A stretch of DNA of 64,000 nt from Paraburkholderia acidipaludis NBRC 101816 (GCF_000684975.1 NZ_BAXZ01000012.1:105907-169906), one strand, 5' to 3'. Positions 50,580 to 60,122 are shown, counted from the stretch's first letter. Program-made: numbers and translations. The notes: a model not told the origin generated them from the sequence alone.

Positions 50580-51539
50580 TCAGGCGTGGAAAGGCGCCTC
50601 CACGTTCGCCGCGTGGGCGCGCACGATGTCGATGAAGGCCGCCAGCACCGGGCTCACGTCCCCCGATCGCCACGCGAGTCCCGTTTCGATGCTGCGCCCC
50701 TCGCCGGCAAGCGGCCGGTAAGCCACACCCGTGCGCCGCAGATGCCGCAGCGAGCGCGGCACGAGCGCGATGCCCATGCCCGCCGAAACGAGACTCACGA
50801 TCGTCTGCATCTGGATCGCCTCCTGGCCCACGCGCGGCGCCAGCGCGGCCGCGCCGTAGCAGTCCATGATCGCATCGTAGAAGCCAGGCGCCAGTTGGCG
50901 CGGAAACACGACCAGCGGCACTTCGGCGAGGTCGCGCAGGCTCACGGGCGCGTCGCTCCAGTCGTCGGCGGCCGGACCGCCCGTGCGTGCCGACAAGGCG
51001 CCCGGCATGGCGGCCACGAGCGGCTCGCGCGCCACCGGCAGGTAGGCCAGCTGCGCCGCGTAGCGCGGCGGCAGGGGCCCGATCACGAGGCCCGCGTCGA
51101 TGCGCCCCGCCACCAGCTCTTCCACCTGCACGTCGCTCGTTGCCTCGGCCAGTTGCAGGCGCACGCGCGGATAGCGGGCGCCGAAGTCGCGCAGCAGCAG
51201 CGGCAGGAGGCCATAGTCGGCCGTGGAGACGAACGAGAGCGCCAGCGTGCCCGCCTCGCCGCGCGCGAGGCTCTGCGCGAGCGGGCGCAGCGCCTCGGCG
51301 GCCGCAAGAAGGCGGCGCACCTCGGGCAGCAGGTCGGCGCCCACGGCCGTCAACTCGACCGAGCGGCGTGTGCGTGCGAACAGCTCCACGCCCAGCACGT
51401 CCTCCAGCGCCCGGATCGCCTGCGAAAGCGGCGGCTGCGTCATCGAAAGGCGCGCCGCCGCGCGGCCGAAGTGCTGCTCCTCGGCGACGGCCACGAAATA
51501 GCGCAACTGGCGCAGATCGGGAAGATTCGGGCTGGTCAT
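50580..51539 (-). CDS. LysR-family transcriptional regulator, divergent from ilvD
   Basis: A 319-residue LTTR. The HTH is near the N-terminus (LRQLRYFVAVAEEQHFGRAA, RLSMTQPPLSQAIRALED). The effector domain starts at about residue 95 (GTLALSFVSTADYGLLPLLL) and ends with AAFIDIVRAHA. Divergent from ilvD over 156 bases, so likely a local regulator of it; the ligand is not known. Confidence 0.9.
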   Translation of the reverse strand: MTSPNLPDLRQLRYFVAVAEEQHFGRAAARLSMTQPPLSQAIRALEDVLGVELFARTRRSVELTAVGADLLPEVRRLLAAAEALRPLAQSLARGEAGTLALSFVSTADYGLLPLLLRDFGARYPRVRLQLAEATSDVQVEELVAGRIDAGLVIGPLPPRYAAQLAYLPVAREPLVAAMPGALSARTGGPAADDWSDAPVSLRDLAEVPLVVFPRQLAPGFYDAIMDCYGAAALAPRVGQEAIQMQTIVSLVSAGMGIALVPRSLRHLRRTGVAYRPLAGEGRSIETGLAWRSGDVSPVLAAFIDIVRAHAANVEAPFHA

Positions 51540-51564
51540 TGATACTTTTTTCGACTCAATCAGG

Positions 51565-51581
51565 CTTGAATAATATATTGG
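51565..51581. promoter_or_regulatory. AT-rich partial palindrome in the LysR–ilvD gap
   Basis: TTGAATAATATATTGGA centres on the perfect palindrome AATATATT in an otherwise GC-rich gap and begins 26 bases from the LysR start. It could be the LysR autoregulatory site or the -10 area; a T-N11-A assignment is ambiguous. Confidence 0.35.
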
Positions 51582-51695
51582 ACATTCGGCTCGCGAAACT
51601 GCAATCTGCTGCAGACAGGCCGGCGCGTCCTCGCGAGGACACCAGAAACCCACCGTTAAAGCCGGCATTCGAGACACCGCCCCAAGGAGGTCCCC

Positions 51696-53369
51696 ATGCC
51701 CTACAACCGTCGTTCGAAGCACATCACGCAAGGCGTCGCCCGTTCGCCGAACCGTTCGATGTATTACGCGCTCGGCTACGAGAAGGCCGACTTCGACAAG
51801 CCGATGATCGGCATCGCCAACGGCCACTCCACCATCACGCCCTGCAACGCGGGCCTGCAGCGCCTCGCCGATGCCGCCGTCGCGGCCGTGAAGGGCGCGG
51901 ACGCGAATCCGCAGACCTTCGGCACGCCGACGATCTCGGACGGCATGTCGATGGGCACCGAGGGCATGAAGTACTCGCTCGTCTCGCGCGAAGTGATCGC
52001 CGACTGCATCGAGACCTGCGTGCAGGGCCAGTGGATGGACGGCGTGGTGGTGATCGGCGGCTGCGACAAGAACATGCCGGGCGGCATGATGGCGCTCGCG
52101 CGCATGAACGTGCCGGGCATTTATGTGTACGGCGGCACGATCCGTCCGGGCCACTGGAAGGGCAAGGATCTCACCATCGTCTCGGCGTTCGAGGCGGTCG
52201 GCGAGTTCACGGCCGGCCGCATGTCCGAAGAGGACTTCGAAGGGGTCGAGAAAAACGCATGTCCCTCCACGGGATCGTGCGGCGGCATGTACACGGCGAA
52301 TACGATGAGTTCGTCGTTCGAGGCGCTCGGCATGTCGCTCCTGTATTCGTCGACGATGGCCAACCCCGATCAGGAAAAGGTCGACTCGGCGGCGGAGTCG
52401 GCACGCGTGCTCGTTGAAGCCGTCAAGAAGGATCTCAAGCCGCGCGACATCATCACGAAGCAGTCGATCGAAAACGCCGTGGCGCTCATCATGGCCACGG
52501 GCGGCTCGACCAACGCCGTGCTGCACTACCTCGCCATCGCGCACGCCGCCGAGATCGACTGGACCATCGACGACTTCGAGCGCATGCGCAAGAAAGTGCC
52601 CGTGATCTGCGACCTGAAACCCTCGGGCCAGTATGTCGCAACCGACCTGCACGACGCCGGCGGCATTCCCCAGGTGCTCAGGATCCTGCTCGACGCGGGC
52701 CTGTTGCACGGCGACTGCATGACCATCACGGGCAAGACGATCGCGGAAGAACTGAAGGACGTACCCTCGAAGCCGCGTGCGGACCAGAAGGTGATCTTCC
52801 CCATCGAACAGGCGCTGTACAACGCGGGCCACCTCGCGATCCTCAAGGGCAATCTCGCGACAGAGGGCGCCGTCGCCAAGATCACGGGCCTGAAGAATCC
52901 CGTCATCACCGGCCCGGCCCGCGTGTTCGACGATGAACAGAGCGCGCTGGAAGCCATCCTCGCGGACAAGATCCAGGCCGGCGACGTGGTCGTGCTGCGC
53001 TACCTCGGTCCGAAGGGCGGGCCGGGCATGCCGGAGATGCTCGCGCCAACCTCGGCCATCATCGGCAAGGGGCTCGGCGAATCGGTCGGCCTCATCACCG
53101 ACGGCCGCTTCTCGGGCGGCACCTGGGGCATGGTGGTGGGGCACGTCGCGCCGGAGGCGTTCGAAGGCGGTCTCATCGCGCTCGTGCAGGAAGGCGATTC
53201 GATCACCATCGACGCTCACAAGCTGCTCCTGCAGCTGAACGTGGACGAAGCCGAGCTCGCGCGCCGCCGCGCCGCCTGGCGGCAGCCCGCGCCGCGTTAC
53301 ACGCGCGGCGTGATGGCCAAGTACGCGGCCCTCGCGCGGCCGGCGAACGAGGGCGCGGTGACGGGCTGA
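51696..53369 (+). CDS. ilvD: Dihydroxy-acid dehydratase
   Basis: A 557-residue Fe–S dehydratase of branched-chain amino acid synthesis, converting 2,3-dihydroxy-3-methylbutanoate (or -pentanoate) to the 2-oxo acid. Motifs are NGHSTITPCNAGLQ, IGGCDKNMPGGMMAL and ENACPSTGSCGGMYTANTM with the cluster Cys residues, LMATGGSTNAVLHYLAIA, and TDGRFSGGTWGMVVGHVAPEA with the catalytic Ser region. Length matches the shorter (about 560-residue) IlvD type. AGGAGG is seen before the ATG. Confidence 0.96.
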   Translation: MPYNRRSKHITQGVARSPNRSMYYALGYEKADFDKPMIGIANGHSTITPCNAGLQRLADAAVAAVKGADANPQTFGTPTISDGMSMGTEGMKYSLVSREVIADCIETCVQGQWMDGVVVIGGCDKNMPGGMMALARMNVPGIYVYGGTIRPGHWKGKDLTIVSAFEAVGEFTAGRMSEEDFEGVEKNACPSTGSCGGMYTANTMSSSFEALGMSLLYSSTMANPDQEKVDSAAESARVLVEAVKKDLKPRDIITKQSIENAVALIMATGGSTNAVLHYLAIAHAAEIDWTIDDFERMRKKVPVICDLKPSGQYVATDLHDAGGIPQVLRILLDAGLLHGDCMTITGKTIAEELKDVPSKPRADQKVIFPIEQALYNAGHLAILKGNLATEGAVAKITGLKNPVITGPARVFDDEQSALEAILADKIQAGDVVVLRYLGPKGGPGMPEMLAPTSAIIGKGLGESVGLITDGRFSGGTWGMVVGHVAPEAFEGGLIALVQEGDSITIDAHKLLLQLNVDEAELARRRAAWRQPAPRYTRGVMAKYAALARPANEGAVTG

Positions 53370-53410
53370 TCGACGATTACAGCCGTAACCGTAATCTGCG
53401 GTGTGATTCA

Positions 53411-53440
53411 GGGCGCACGGAAAATCGTGCGCCCTTTGCT
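53411..53440 (+). terminator. Intrinsic terminator after ilvD
   Basis: A 9-bp perfect stem GGGCGCACG / CGTGCGCCC (53411–53419 and 53426–53434) then TTTGCTTTT. Its T-tract runs into the promoter of the next gene. Confidence 0.8.
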
Positions 53441-53442
53441 TT

Positions 53443-53448
53443 TATAAT
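53443..53448 (+). promoter_or_regulatory. Consensus -10 for the cytochrome c gene
   Basis: A perfect TATAAT directly behind the ilvD terminator and 45 bases before the cytochrome start. The -35 position overlaps the terminator stem and is not consensus. Confidence 0.5.
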
Positions 53449-53493
53449 GCGACCACACTACAGCAGCCGGCGCTCACGCTGGCGGAGACCAGC

Positions 53494-53925
53494 ATGAACC
53501 AGAAGTCGCAAGCGAAAAAGATAACAGCGACGCTCGCCGCCGCACTCCCGCTGGCGCTCGCCGCGGGGACGGCCTGCGCCCAGAACGGGCTGGCGGGGCA
53601 ACCGGAACCGGCTACCCAGATCGCGCAAACAGCACCTCAAATGGCACAAGCGGCCCCGGCGGCCCAGCCCGCGCCAACGGGCCTCGCCCTCGCGCAGCAG
53701 CAGAACTGCATGAGCTGCCATTCGGTGAACCGCGCTTTCATGGGGCCGGCGTTGCGCGACGTGGCGTCGAAGTACGCGTCGAAGCCCGACGCGCCAACCT
53801 ATCTCGTGCACAAGATCATGGAAGGCAGCAACGGCGTGTGGGGCACCGTGCCCATGCCCGCCAACACGCAGCTCAGTCCCGCTCAGGCGGCAACGCTCGC
53901 GCGCTGGATCCTCACGCTGAAGTAA
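53494..53925 (+). CDS. Class I c-type cytochrome (c551/c552-like)
   Basis: A 143-residue periplasmic cytochrome. Signal peptide with LAAALPLALAAGTACA; a Gln/Ala/Pro linker of about 35 residues; then a single-heme domain with QNCMSCHSVNRAFMGPALRD (CxxCH at CMSCH) and the axial Met in GTVPMPANTQLS. Resembles small electron carriers of the c551/c8 group. GGAG precedes the ATG. It may be an electron donor to an oxidase or a denitrification enzyme not in this window. Confidence 0.9.
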   Translation: MNQKSQAKKITATLAAALPLALAAGTACAQNGLAGQPEPATQIAQTAPQMAQAAPAAQPAPTGLALAQQQNCMSCHSVNRAFMGPALRDVASKYASKPDAPTYLVHKIMEGSNGVWGTVPMPANTQLSPAQAATLARWILTLK

Positions 53926-53970
53926 AGCCCGCGGGCTCGCTTCGCTCGCATTGCGCCCGGGCGTGGCGGA

Positions 53971-54381
53971 TCAGCCGCCGCCCGACTCGGGCGGAACCCC
54001 CGAGCGCGCCGCCAGTTCCTCGCGCACAGCGGCCCGCACCCAGCCCTTGAGCTCCGTTTCGAGCGCGAGGCCGATCTCGCGCGACACATGGCCCACGAGC
54101 CAATGCGTGTGTTCCTGCAAGGCGGCGTTGCAGCGCGCCTCGATCACGTTGCGGCCTTCGCCGGTGAGCCAGGTCAGGCAGCGCCCGCGCAGGCGCTCGA
54201 CGAGCGCGTCGGCGTCGTGTGCGAACAGGCCGTCTTCGGCGGCCGGCGCCGGTACGGCCGCCGGGGCCTCCGCTGCGAAGGTCTGCGCCAGCGGCGTGAC
54301 AGCACGCAGCGGATTGCCGGGCACGAGGGTATCCGTCAAGAGCGGAATCGAGGCGTCGTTGATGTCATGAACGTCCGACAT
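53971..54381 (-). CDS. DUF2486 family protein
   Basis: A 136-residue protein of the DUF2486 family known mainly from Burkholderia and relatives. The N-terminus is acidic (MSDVHDINDASIPLLTDTLV), then an Ala/Pro linker, and a helical C-terminal half (RNVIEARCNAALQEHTHWLV, REIGLALETELKGWVRAAVR). Function unknown. CGGAGG before the ATG. Last gene of a pepA–holC–DUF2486 unit. Confidence 0.85.
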   Translation of the reverse strand: MSDVHDINDASIPLLTDTLVPGNPLRAVTPLAQTFAAEAPAAVPAPAAEDGLFAHDADALVERLRGRCLTWLTGEGRNVIEARCNAALQEHTHWLVGHVSREIGLALETELKGWVRAAVREELAARSGVPPESGGG

Positions 54382-54416
54382 GAGAACCTCCGTCGATCGG
54401 GAAAGCCCGCGCGGCC

Positions 54417-54833
54417 TTAGCCGCCGGGCTTGTAGTTGTTCAGCGCGTAGCCGCGATCGCGGTAATAGCGATAGCGCTCGCGGCCAGACGCGAGTTCGTC
54501 CGGCGCATCGCCGACCACTTCCAGCAGACGCTCGAAGCGCGCGAATTGCGCCGGCACCGCCGCGCCGAGATTGAGCAGCACGCGGTGATGCGGGGCCCGC
54601 TCGAGGTCCGCTGCCAGCACGACAGGCGTGCCCGCGGCGAGCGGGCTCTCGGCCATGCAGTGCGGCACGAAGTCGAGCGCCGAAAAGGTCCACAGCATCG
54701 CGTCGAAGGCACGCAGGCGCGCAGGCTCCGCCAGCACGACCGCCTGCTCGCCTGCCAGGTACGCCTTGCGCACGAGCCGGCACGCGTATGCAAGCGAATC
54801 GCCGACGTTCGTATGAAAGTCGATGCGCGTCAT
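54417..54833 (-). CDS. holC: DNA polymerase III chi subunit
   Basis: A 138-residue clamp-loader accessory protein that links the holoenzyme to SSB. MTRIDFHTNVGDSLAYACRL, AVVLAEPARLRAFDAMLWTF, DFVPHC and PHHRVLLNLGAAVP followed by YRYYRDRGYALNNYKPGG are typical of HolC. ATG 54833 preferred over 54845. Downstream of pepA, the usual gene order. Confidence 0.92.
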   Translation of the reverse strand: MTRIDFHTNVGDSLAYACRLVRKAYLAGEQAVVLAEPARLRAFDAMLWTFSALDFVPHCMAESPLAAGTPVVLAADLERAPHHRVLLNLGAAVPAQFARFERLLEVVGDAPDELASGRERYRYYRDRGYALNNYKPGG

Positions 54834-54879
54834 CGCCCGCTCCACGCGTGAGCCAGAACCGTGCCCGCTACCGCTTGCG

Positions 54880-56406
54880 TCATTGGCCAGAGCGACCGTC
54901 CGCGGCCCGGTCGATCAGGAACTGCGAGAGAAGCGGCACCGGGCGGCCCGTCGCGCCCTTCGCCGCACCGCTCTTCCAGGCGGTGCCGGCGATGTCGAGG
55001 TGGGCCCACGGATAGCTTTCCGTGAAGCGCGACAGGAAGCACGCCGCCGTCACGCTGCCCGCCGGACGCCCGCCGATATTGGCGAGGTCGGCGAAATTCG
55101 ACTTCAGCTGCTCCTGGTACTCTTCGTCGAGCGGCAGACGCCAGGCCGGGTCGCTCGCTTCGCGCGAGGCGTCGAGCAGTTCGCCCGCCAGCGCATCGTC
55201 CGTCGAGAACAGGCCGCTGTTGTGGTGGCCGAGCGCGATGATGCACGCGCCCGTGAGCGTCGCGATGTCGACCACGGCGGCCGGCTTGAAGCGCTCGGCG
55301 TAGGTGAGCGCGTCGCAGAGGATCAGGCGCCCTTCGGCGTCGGTGTTGAGCACCTCCACGGTCAGGCCCGCCATCGTCGTGACGATGTCGCCCGGCTTGG
55401 TCGCGTTGCCGGCAGGCATGTTCTCGCAGGTGGGGATGATACCGATCACGTTGAGCTTCAGGCCCATCTCGGCGACAGCACGCAGCGTGCCCAGCACCGA
55501 GCCCGCGCCGCACATGTCGTACTTCATTTCGTCCATGCCCTCGCCGGGCTTGAGCGAGATGCCGCCCGTGTCGAACGTGATGCCCTTGCCCACCAGCACC
55601 ACCGGCGCAGCCTTGGCGGGCGCGCCCTGATAGTGCAGCACGATGAACTGCGGCGGCTCGACCGAACCCTTCGTCACCGAAAGGAACGAGCCCATCTTGA
55701 GCGCCTCGATCTGGCGCTGGCCCAGCACCTCGACCTTCAACTTCCAGTCGCGCGCGAGCTTCTTCGCGGTGGCGGCGAGGTAGGTGGGCGTACAAACGTT
55801 GCCGGGCAGGTTGCCGAGGTCGCGCGTGAGGTCCATGCCGTTGGCGATCGCGGTGGCCTGCTTCGCGGCGAGCTTGGCGGCCTTCTCGTCGCCGGCGTCG
55901 ACGCTGAAGACGGTGCGTTTGAGCGCGCGGGCCGCGGTGTCCGGCTTGCTCTTCATCTGCGTGAAGCGGTAGATCTCGCCGCGCAGCGCCAGAATGGCGG
56001 CGCGCACGGCCCAGTCGCTCGAACGCTCCTTGATGGGCAGTTGCGCGAGCGTGAACGTGATCTGGGCGATTTTCGTGCCGAGGATGGCGCGCCAGGCGGC
56101 CTTGACGGCTTCGCCGTAGGCCTTCTGGCCGAAGGCGTCCTGCTTGCCGAGGCCGACCAGCAGCACGCGCGAGGCGCCGATACCCGTCACTTCCGGCAGA
56201 AACAGCGCGGAACCGGCCTTGCCGTCGATGTCGCCGGCCTTGACGACGCGCGCGATCGTGCCGCCGATGGCGTTGTCGATCGCGAACGCGGCGCCGGACA
56301 AGGTCTGGGCCTCGAACACGCCGACCACGATGCAATCCGACTTGCCGGTCAGGGACGCGCCGTCCCCGCCTTTGCTCCAGTCACAGGCTTTTATGCTAAA
56401 GTCCAT
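54880..56406 (-). CDS. pepA: Leucyl aminopeptidase
   Basis: A 508-residue M17 metallopeptidase (hexamer) that removes N-terminal residues; PepA can also bind DNA in some bacteria. Metal and catalytic motifs are VGKGITFDTGGISLKPGEGM with Lys/Asp ligands, MKYDMCGAGSVLGT and the signature NTDAEGRLILCDAL. Divergent from lptF over 134 bases. Confidence 0.95.
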   Translation of the reverse strand: MDFSIKACDWSKGGDGASLTGKSDCIVVGVFEAQTLSGAAFAIDNAIGGTIARVVKAGDIDGKAGSALFLPEVTGIGASRVLLVGLGKQDAFGQKAYGEAVKAAWRAILGTKIAQITFTLAQLPIKERSSDWAVRAAILALRGEIYRFTQMKSKPDTAARALKRTVFSVDAGDEKAAKLAAKQATAIANGMDLTRDLGNLPGNVCTPTYLAATAKKLARDWKLKVEVLGQRQIEALKMGSFLSVTKGSVEPPQFIVLHYQGAPAKAAPVVLVGKGITFDTGGISLKPGEGMDEMKYDMCGAGSVLGTLRAVAEMGLKLNVIGIIPTCENMPAGNATKPGDIVTTMAGLTVEVLNTDAEGRLILCDALTYAERFKPAAVVDIATLTGACIIALGHHNSGLFSTDDALAGELLDASREASDPAWRLPLDEEYQEQLKSNFADLANIGGRPAGSVTAACFLSRFTESYPWAHLDIAGTAWKSGAAKGATGRPVPLLSQFLIDRAADGRSGQ

Positions 56407-56540
56407 CGCGCTTGTCCTCGGATAAAATCTGGGCTTAGGATGAAAGCCGCAATTATCCGCTATTTTTCCCGCGGCGGCTCCTGGTCGGATGCGCGAGCTA
56501 CGCGGCGTCCGGTACGGGCTCCCCGCCCCACTCATCAAGA

Positions 56541-57641
56541 ATGATCTTCGAACGTTCCCTGCAGCGCGAACTCGCGTACACGGCCGGCGCCGTGTTCATG
56601 GTTCTGCTCACGATCATGCTGACGACGATGATGATCCGCATCGTCGGTTTTGCCGCCTCGGGCCAGGTCGACCCGCGGGACGTGCTCGTCCTGATCGGGC
56701 TGACCGTGATCGGCTACATGGCCGTGATGCTCATCGTCACCCTGTTCGTGTCGATCCTGTTCGTGCTCACGCGCTGGTACAAGGACTCCGAAATGGTGGT
56801 CTGGCTTGCCTCCGGGGTGAGCCTCACGCGCCTCATCAAGCCGATCGCCCTCTTCACGGCGCCTATCTTCGCGCTGATCGTGTTCTTCGCGTTCATCGGC
56901 TGGCCGTGGTCGAATGCGCAGAGCAAGCTGATCCGCGCGCGCTTCCAGCAGCGCGATGAAGTGTCGCTGCTGGCGCCCGGCCAGTTCCGCGAGTCGCCCA
57001 CCACGCACCGCGTGTTCTTCATCCAGAGCATGACGGCCGACCAGTCGCACGTGCAAAACGTGTTCGTCACGAGCACGGACAACGGCAAGGTCAGCGTGAT
57101 CGTCTCGAAGACGGGCCACACCGAAACCATGAAGGGCGGCGACCGCTTCGTCGTGCTGGAGAACGGCCGCCGCTACGACGGGCAGCCGGGCCAGCCGGAT
57201 TTCCGCATCATGGAATTCCAGCGCTACGGCGTGAAGATCCAGAGCCAGCCCGTGGTCTCGGTGCCCACGGCCAGCACCACCTCCACGCTGGGCCTGCTGC
57301 GCCATCCGACCAACGACAATCTCGGCGAACTCGCCTGGCGCTGCGGCCTGCCGCTCATCGCGCTCAACCTGATGCTGCTCGCCATTCCGCTCGCCTATCA
57401 GAATCCGCGGCGTGGGCGCACCATCAACCTCGTCATGGCCGTGCTGATCTACCTCACCTATTCGAATCTGCTGAACGTCGTGCAGTCGCAGATCGAGCAG
57501 GGCAAGATGTCGTTCGCCGTCGGCCTCGTCGCCCTGCACATCGTCGTGTTCGCGCTCGTCGTGTTCATCTTCTGGATACGCGTGCGCAACCGGCCGCTCT
57601 TCACCCGCGCGACGTTCCAGCGCGCGTCGCAGGGGAGCTGA
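56541..57641 (+). CDS. lptF: LPS export ABC transporter permease LptF
   Basis: A 366-residue inner-membrane permease of the LptB2FG complex that extracts LPS from the inner membrane. N-terminal helices (MIFERSLQRELAYTAGAVFM, MVLLTIMLTTMMIRIV), a periplasmic beta-jellyroll (about 130–260) and C-terminal helices (LPLIALNLMLLAIPLAYQNP). Three bases separate it from lptG. No strong ribosome binding site before the ATG. Confidence 0.94.
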   Translation: MIFERSLQRELAYTAGAVFMVLLTIMLTTMMIRIVGFAASGQVDPRDVLVLIGLTVIGYMAVMLIVTLFVSILFVLTRWYKDSEMVVWLASGVSLTRLIKPIALFTAPIFALIVFFAFIGWPWSNAQSKLIRARFQQRDEVSLLAPGQFRESPTTHRVFFIQSMTADQSHVQNVFVTSTDNGKVSVIVSKTGHTETMKGGDRFVVLENGRRYDGQPGQPDFRIMEFQRYGVKIQSQPVVSVPTASTTSTLGLLRHPTNDNLGELAWRCGLPLIALNLMLLAIPLAYQNPRRGRTINLVMAVLIYLTYSNLLNVVQSQIEQGKMSFAVGLVALHIVVFALVVFIFWIRVRNRPLFTRATFQRASQGS

Positions 57642-57644
57642 GCG

Positions 57645-58793
57645 ATGCGCATCTACGAAAAGTATTTCGCGCGCCAGGTCTACGTGACCTTCATCTTCAT
57701 CCTGTTCGCGTTCTCGGGTCTGTTCTTCTTCTTCGACCTGATCAACGAGCTGAATTCGGTGGGCCACGGCAACTACAAGTTCAGCTATGCCGTGCTGCGC
57801 GTCGCGCTGCAGACGCCTTCGCGCTTCTACGAAATCATCCCGGTCGCGGCGCTCATCAGCTCGATCTACGTGTTCGCGCAGATGGCCGCCAATTCCGAGT
57901 ACACGATCTTCCGCGTCTCGGGCCTCGCCACGCGCGAAGCGCTGTGGTCGCTGCTCAAGATCGGCGTGCCGCTCGTCTTCATCACCTACGTGGTTGGCGA
58001 AGTGATCGGCCCGTACACGGACCAGCTCTCGGAGCGCGTGCGTCTCGAAGCGCTCGGTTCGGCGGTGTCCAGCGACTTCCAGTCGGGTGTCTGGGTGAAG
58101 GACACGCTCACCCAGCGCGCGGACGGCGAGCAGGTCACGCGCTTCGTGAACGTCGGCAAGCTGCAGCCCGACGCGACCATTACCGACGTGCGCATCTACG
58201 AATTCGACTCGCAGTTCCGGCTCACGAACGTGCGGCTCGCGCAATCGGGCCGCTATGAGTCGCCGGGCCACTGGCTGCTCAAGGACGTCACCGACACCGA
58301 GCTCGTCGGCGTGCCGCCGCCGACGAACCAGCCCGTGGACGCGCTCAATCCGGTCTATCGCGCCGTGCAGACCGCGACGCCCGAATATTCGCTGCGCTCC
58401 GAGCTCACGCCGCAGATCCTTTCGGTTCTGCTCGTGTCGCCGGACAATATGTCGATGTTCAATCTGTTCCGCTATATCCAGCACTTGAACGAAAACCATC
58501 AGGACGCGCAGCGCTACAACATCGCGCTCTGGCGCAAGCTGCTCTACCCGTTCGCGGTGTTCGTGATGCTCGTGCTCTCGCTGCCGTTCGCGTATCTGCA
58601 TACGCGCGCGGGCGTGGTGGGCGTGAAGGTGTTCGGCGGAATCATGCTCGGCATGAGCTTCCAGTTGCTGAACACGCTGTTCTCGCATATGGGCACGCTG
58701 AATACGTGGCCCGCGCCGCTCACGGCGGCGACACCCGGCCTCATTTATCTCGTGCTCGGGCTGGTGGGCCTCAAATGGGTCGACCGGCACTAG
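57645..58793 (+). CDS. lptG: LPS export ABC transporter permease LptG
   Basis: A 382-residue partner of LptF with the same layout: MRIYEKYFARQVYVTFIFIL, EIIPVAALISSIYVFAQMAA, a periplasmic domain (about 130–280) and C-terminal helices with KLLYPFAVFVMLVLSLPFAY and LTAATPGLIYLVLGLVGLKW. In one unit with lptF. Confidence 0.94.
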   Translation: MRIYEKYFARQVYVTFIFILFAFSGLFFFFDLINELNSVGHGNYKFSYAVLRVALQTPSRFYEIIPVAALISSIYVFAQMAANSEYTIFRVSGLATREALWSLLKIGVPLVFITYVVGEVIGPYTDQLSERVRLEALGSAVSSDFQSGVWVKDTLTQRADGEQVTRFVNVGKLQPDATITDVRIYEFDSQFRLTNVRLAQSGRYESPGHWLLKDVTDTELVGVPPPTNQPVDALNPVYRAVQTATPEYSLRSELTPQILSVLLVSPDNMSMFNLFRYIQHLNENHQDAQRYNIALWRKLLYPFAVFVMLVLSLPFAYLHTRAGVVGVKVFGGIMLGMSFQLLNTLFSHMGTLNTWPAPLTAATPGLIYLVLGLVGLKWVDRH

Positions 58794-58815
58794 CGAACCG
58801 ACCTTGGGGACGGCG

Positions 58816-59196
58816 ATGAACGGCAAGCATGGCGTGATTCTCTTCGGCCACGGCGCGCGCGACGCGCGCTGGCAGGAGCCGTTCACTCGGCTCGCCGCGA
58901 AGCTCGCCGCGGTGCACGGCGACGCGGGCCCGGTCAGCCTCGCCTTCCTCGAACTCATGACGCCGGACCTGCCCACCGCGGTCGCGGAGCAGGCCGCCGC
59001 AGGCTGCGCGACGATCACGGTCGTACCGGTGTTCTTCGGTCAGGGCGGCCATGTGCGCCGCGACCTGCCGGAAATCGTCGCGCGCTGCCAGGCTGCGCAT
59101 CCCGGCGCGCGGTTGCGCTGCGCGGGCGCAGTGGGCGAGGACGATGGCGTGCTCGACGCGGTGGTGCAGTACTGTTTAGGGGTGCTGCGCGACTGA
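58816..59196 (+). CDS. cbiX: Small CbiX-type sirohydrochlorin chelatase
   Basis: A 126-residue single-domain CbiX(S): GVILFGHGARDARWQEPF with the active-site His, VSLAFLELMTPDLPTAVAEQ, ITVVPVFFGQGGHVRRDLP with the second His. It inserts cobalt or iron into sirohydrochlorin, the product of the CobA (SUMT) gene that converges on it. With CysI next to CobA, siroheme formation is the likely role here; cobalt chelation for B12 is possible. Start at ATG 58816. Confidence 0.88.
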   Translation: MNGKHGVILFGHGARDARWQEPFTRLAAKLAAVHGDAGPVSLAFLELMTPDLPTAVAEQAAAGCATITVVPVFFGQGGHVRRDLPEIVARCQAAHPGARLRCAGAVGEDDGVLDAVVQYCLGVLRD

Positions 59197-59239
59197 GCGG
59201 CGCGAGGGAATGCGAAAGCGCCAATGGCGCTCAAATGAA

Positions 59240-59266
59240 GGGGGAGCCGTCCGGCGCCCCCTTTTT
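59240..59266 (+). terminator. Intrinsic terminator between cbiX and cobA
   Basis: GGGGG-a-GCC / GGC-g-CCCCC stem (59240–59261, one mismatch) followed by five Ts, between convergent genes. Confidence 0.75.
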
Positions 59267-59270
59267 CGTT

Positions 59271-60050
59271 TCAGGCTGCGGCGCGCCGCCCGGTAGGGTG
59301 TGCCTCATCCGACCCGGCATCCGTCGCGCCCTGCTGATCGGCCCGCGCGGCAAACGCTTCGCCGATCATCAGAAGGCTCGGCTGCGTTGCATCGAGCCAA
59401 TCCTGCGCGCGGCCCGCCGCCAACTCCGCGAGCGTCAGCGTGAGCGTGCGTTCGCGCGCCGTGCTGCACGCCTCGACGATCGCCACCGGCGTCGCGCCCG
59501 CGCGTCCCGCTTCGATCAGCTCGCGCGCGATCTCGGGCGCGCTGTCGCGGCCCATGTAGAACACCAGTGAATCCGCCTTCACCTGCTCGCGGATTTCGGC
59601 GGAGTCGGCCGCGCGCGAGTGCGTTGCGAGCGCGACGCTGCGCGCTACGCCGCGCAGCGTGAGCGAGCGGTGCAGCGCAGCCGCGCCCGCAAGCGCCGCC
59701 GTGATGCCGGGCACGATCTCGTAGTCGATGCCTGCCGCTTCGAGCGCGCGCATTTCCTCGTCGGCGCGGCCAAACAGCATCGGGTCGCCGCCCTTCAGGC
59801 GCACGACCACGGCATGCTCGCGCGCCGCGTCCACAAGCTGCTTGTTGATGAAGTGCTGCGCCGTCGAGCGTTGCCCGCAGCGCTTGCCGACCGCGATGAA
59901 CTTCGCATGCTTCGGCGCATAGTCGAGCATGGCCGGCTCGACGAGCGCGTCGTGCAGCACCACGTCCGCCTCGCCGAGCAGGCGCGCGCCGCGTACCGTG
60001 ATGAGGTCCGCAGCGCCTGGTCCCGCGCCGATCAGATATACCTTGCCCAT
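59271..60050 (-). CDS. cobA: Uroporphyrinogen-III C-methyltransferase (SUMT)
   Basis: A 259-residue SAM-dependent tetrapyrrole methylase that converts uroporphyrinogen III to precorrin-2. VYLIGAGPGAADLITVRGAR, VVRLKGGDPMLFGRADEEMR, VPGITAALAGAAAL and RGVARSVALATHS are characteristic. It is a stand-alone SUMT, not a CysG fusion; the dehydrogenase/chelatase function may come from CbiX nearby. Last gene of the cys operon, 72 bases after cysN. An Ala-rich tail ends the protein. Confidence 0.93.
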   Translation of the reverse strand: MGKVYLIGAGPGAADLITVRGARLLGEADVVLHDALVEPAMLDYAPKHAKFIAVGKRCGQRSTAQHFINKQLVDAAREHAVVVRLKGGDPMLFGRADEEMRALEAAGIDYEIVPGITAALAGAAALHRSLTLRGVARSVALATHSRAADSAEIREQVKADSLVFYMGRDSAPEIARELIEAGRAGATPVAIVEACSTARERTLTLTLAELAAGRAQDWLDATQPSLLMIGEAFAARADQQGATDAGSDEAHPTGRRAAA

Positions 60051-60122
60051 ATGCTTTCCTGAATCCTGTTGCCGCTCGCGCCCCGCGCCCGGCTACGCGG
60101 GCGGCGCGGCACGGGGCTTCAC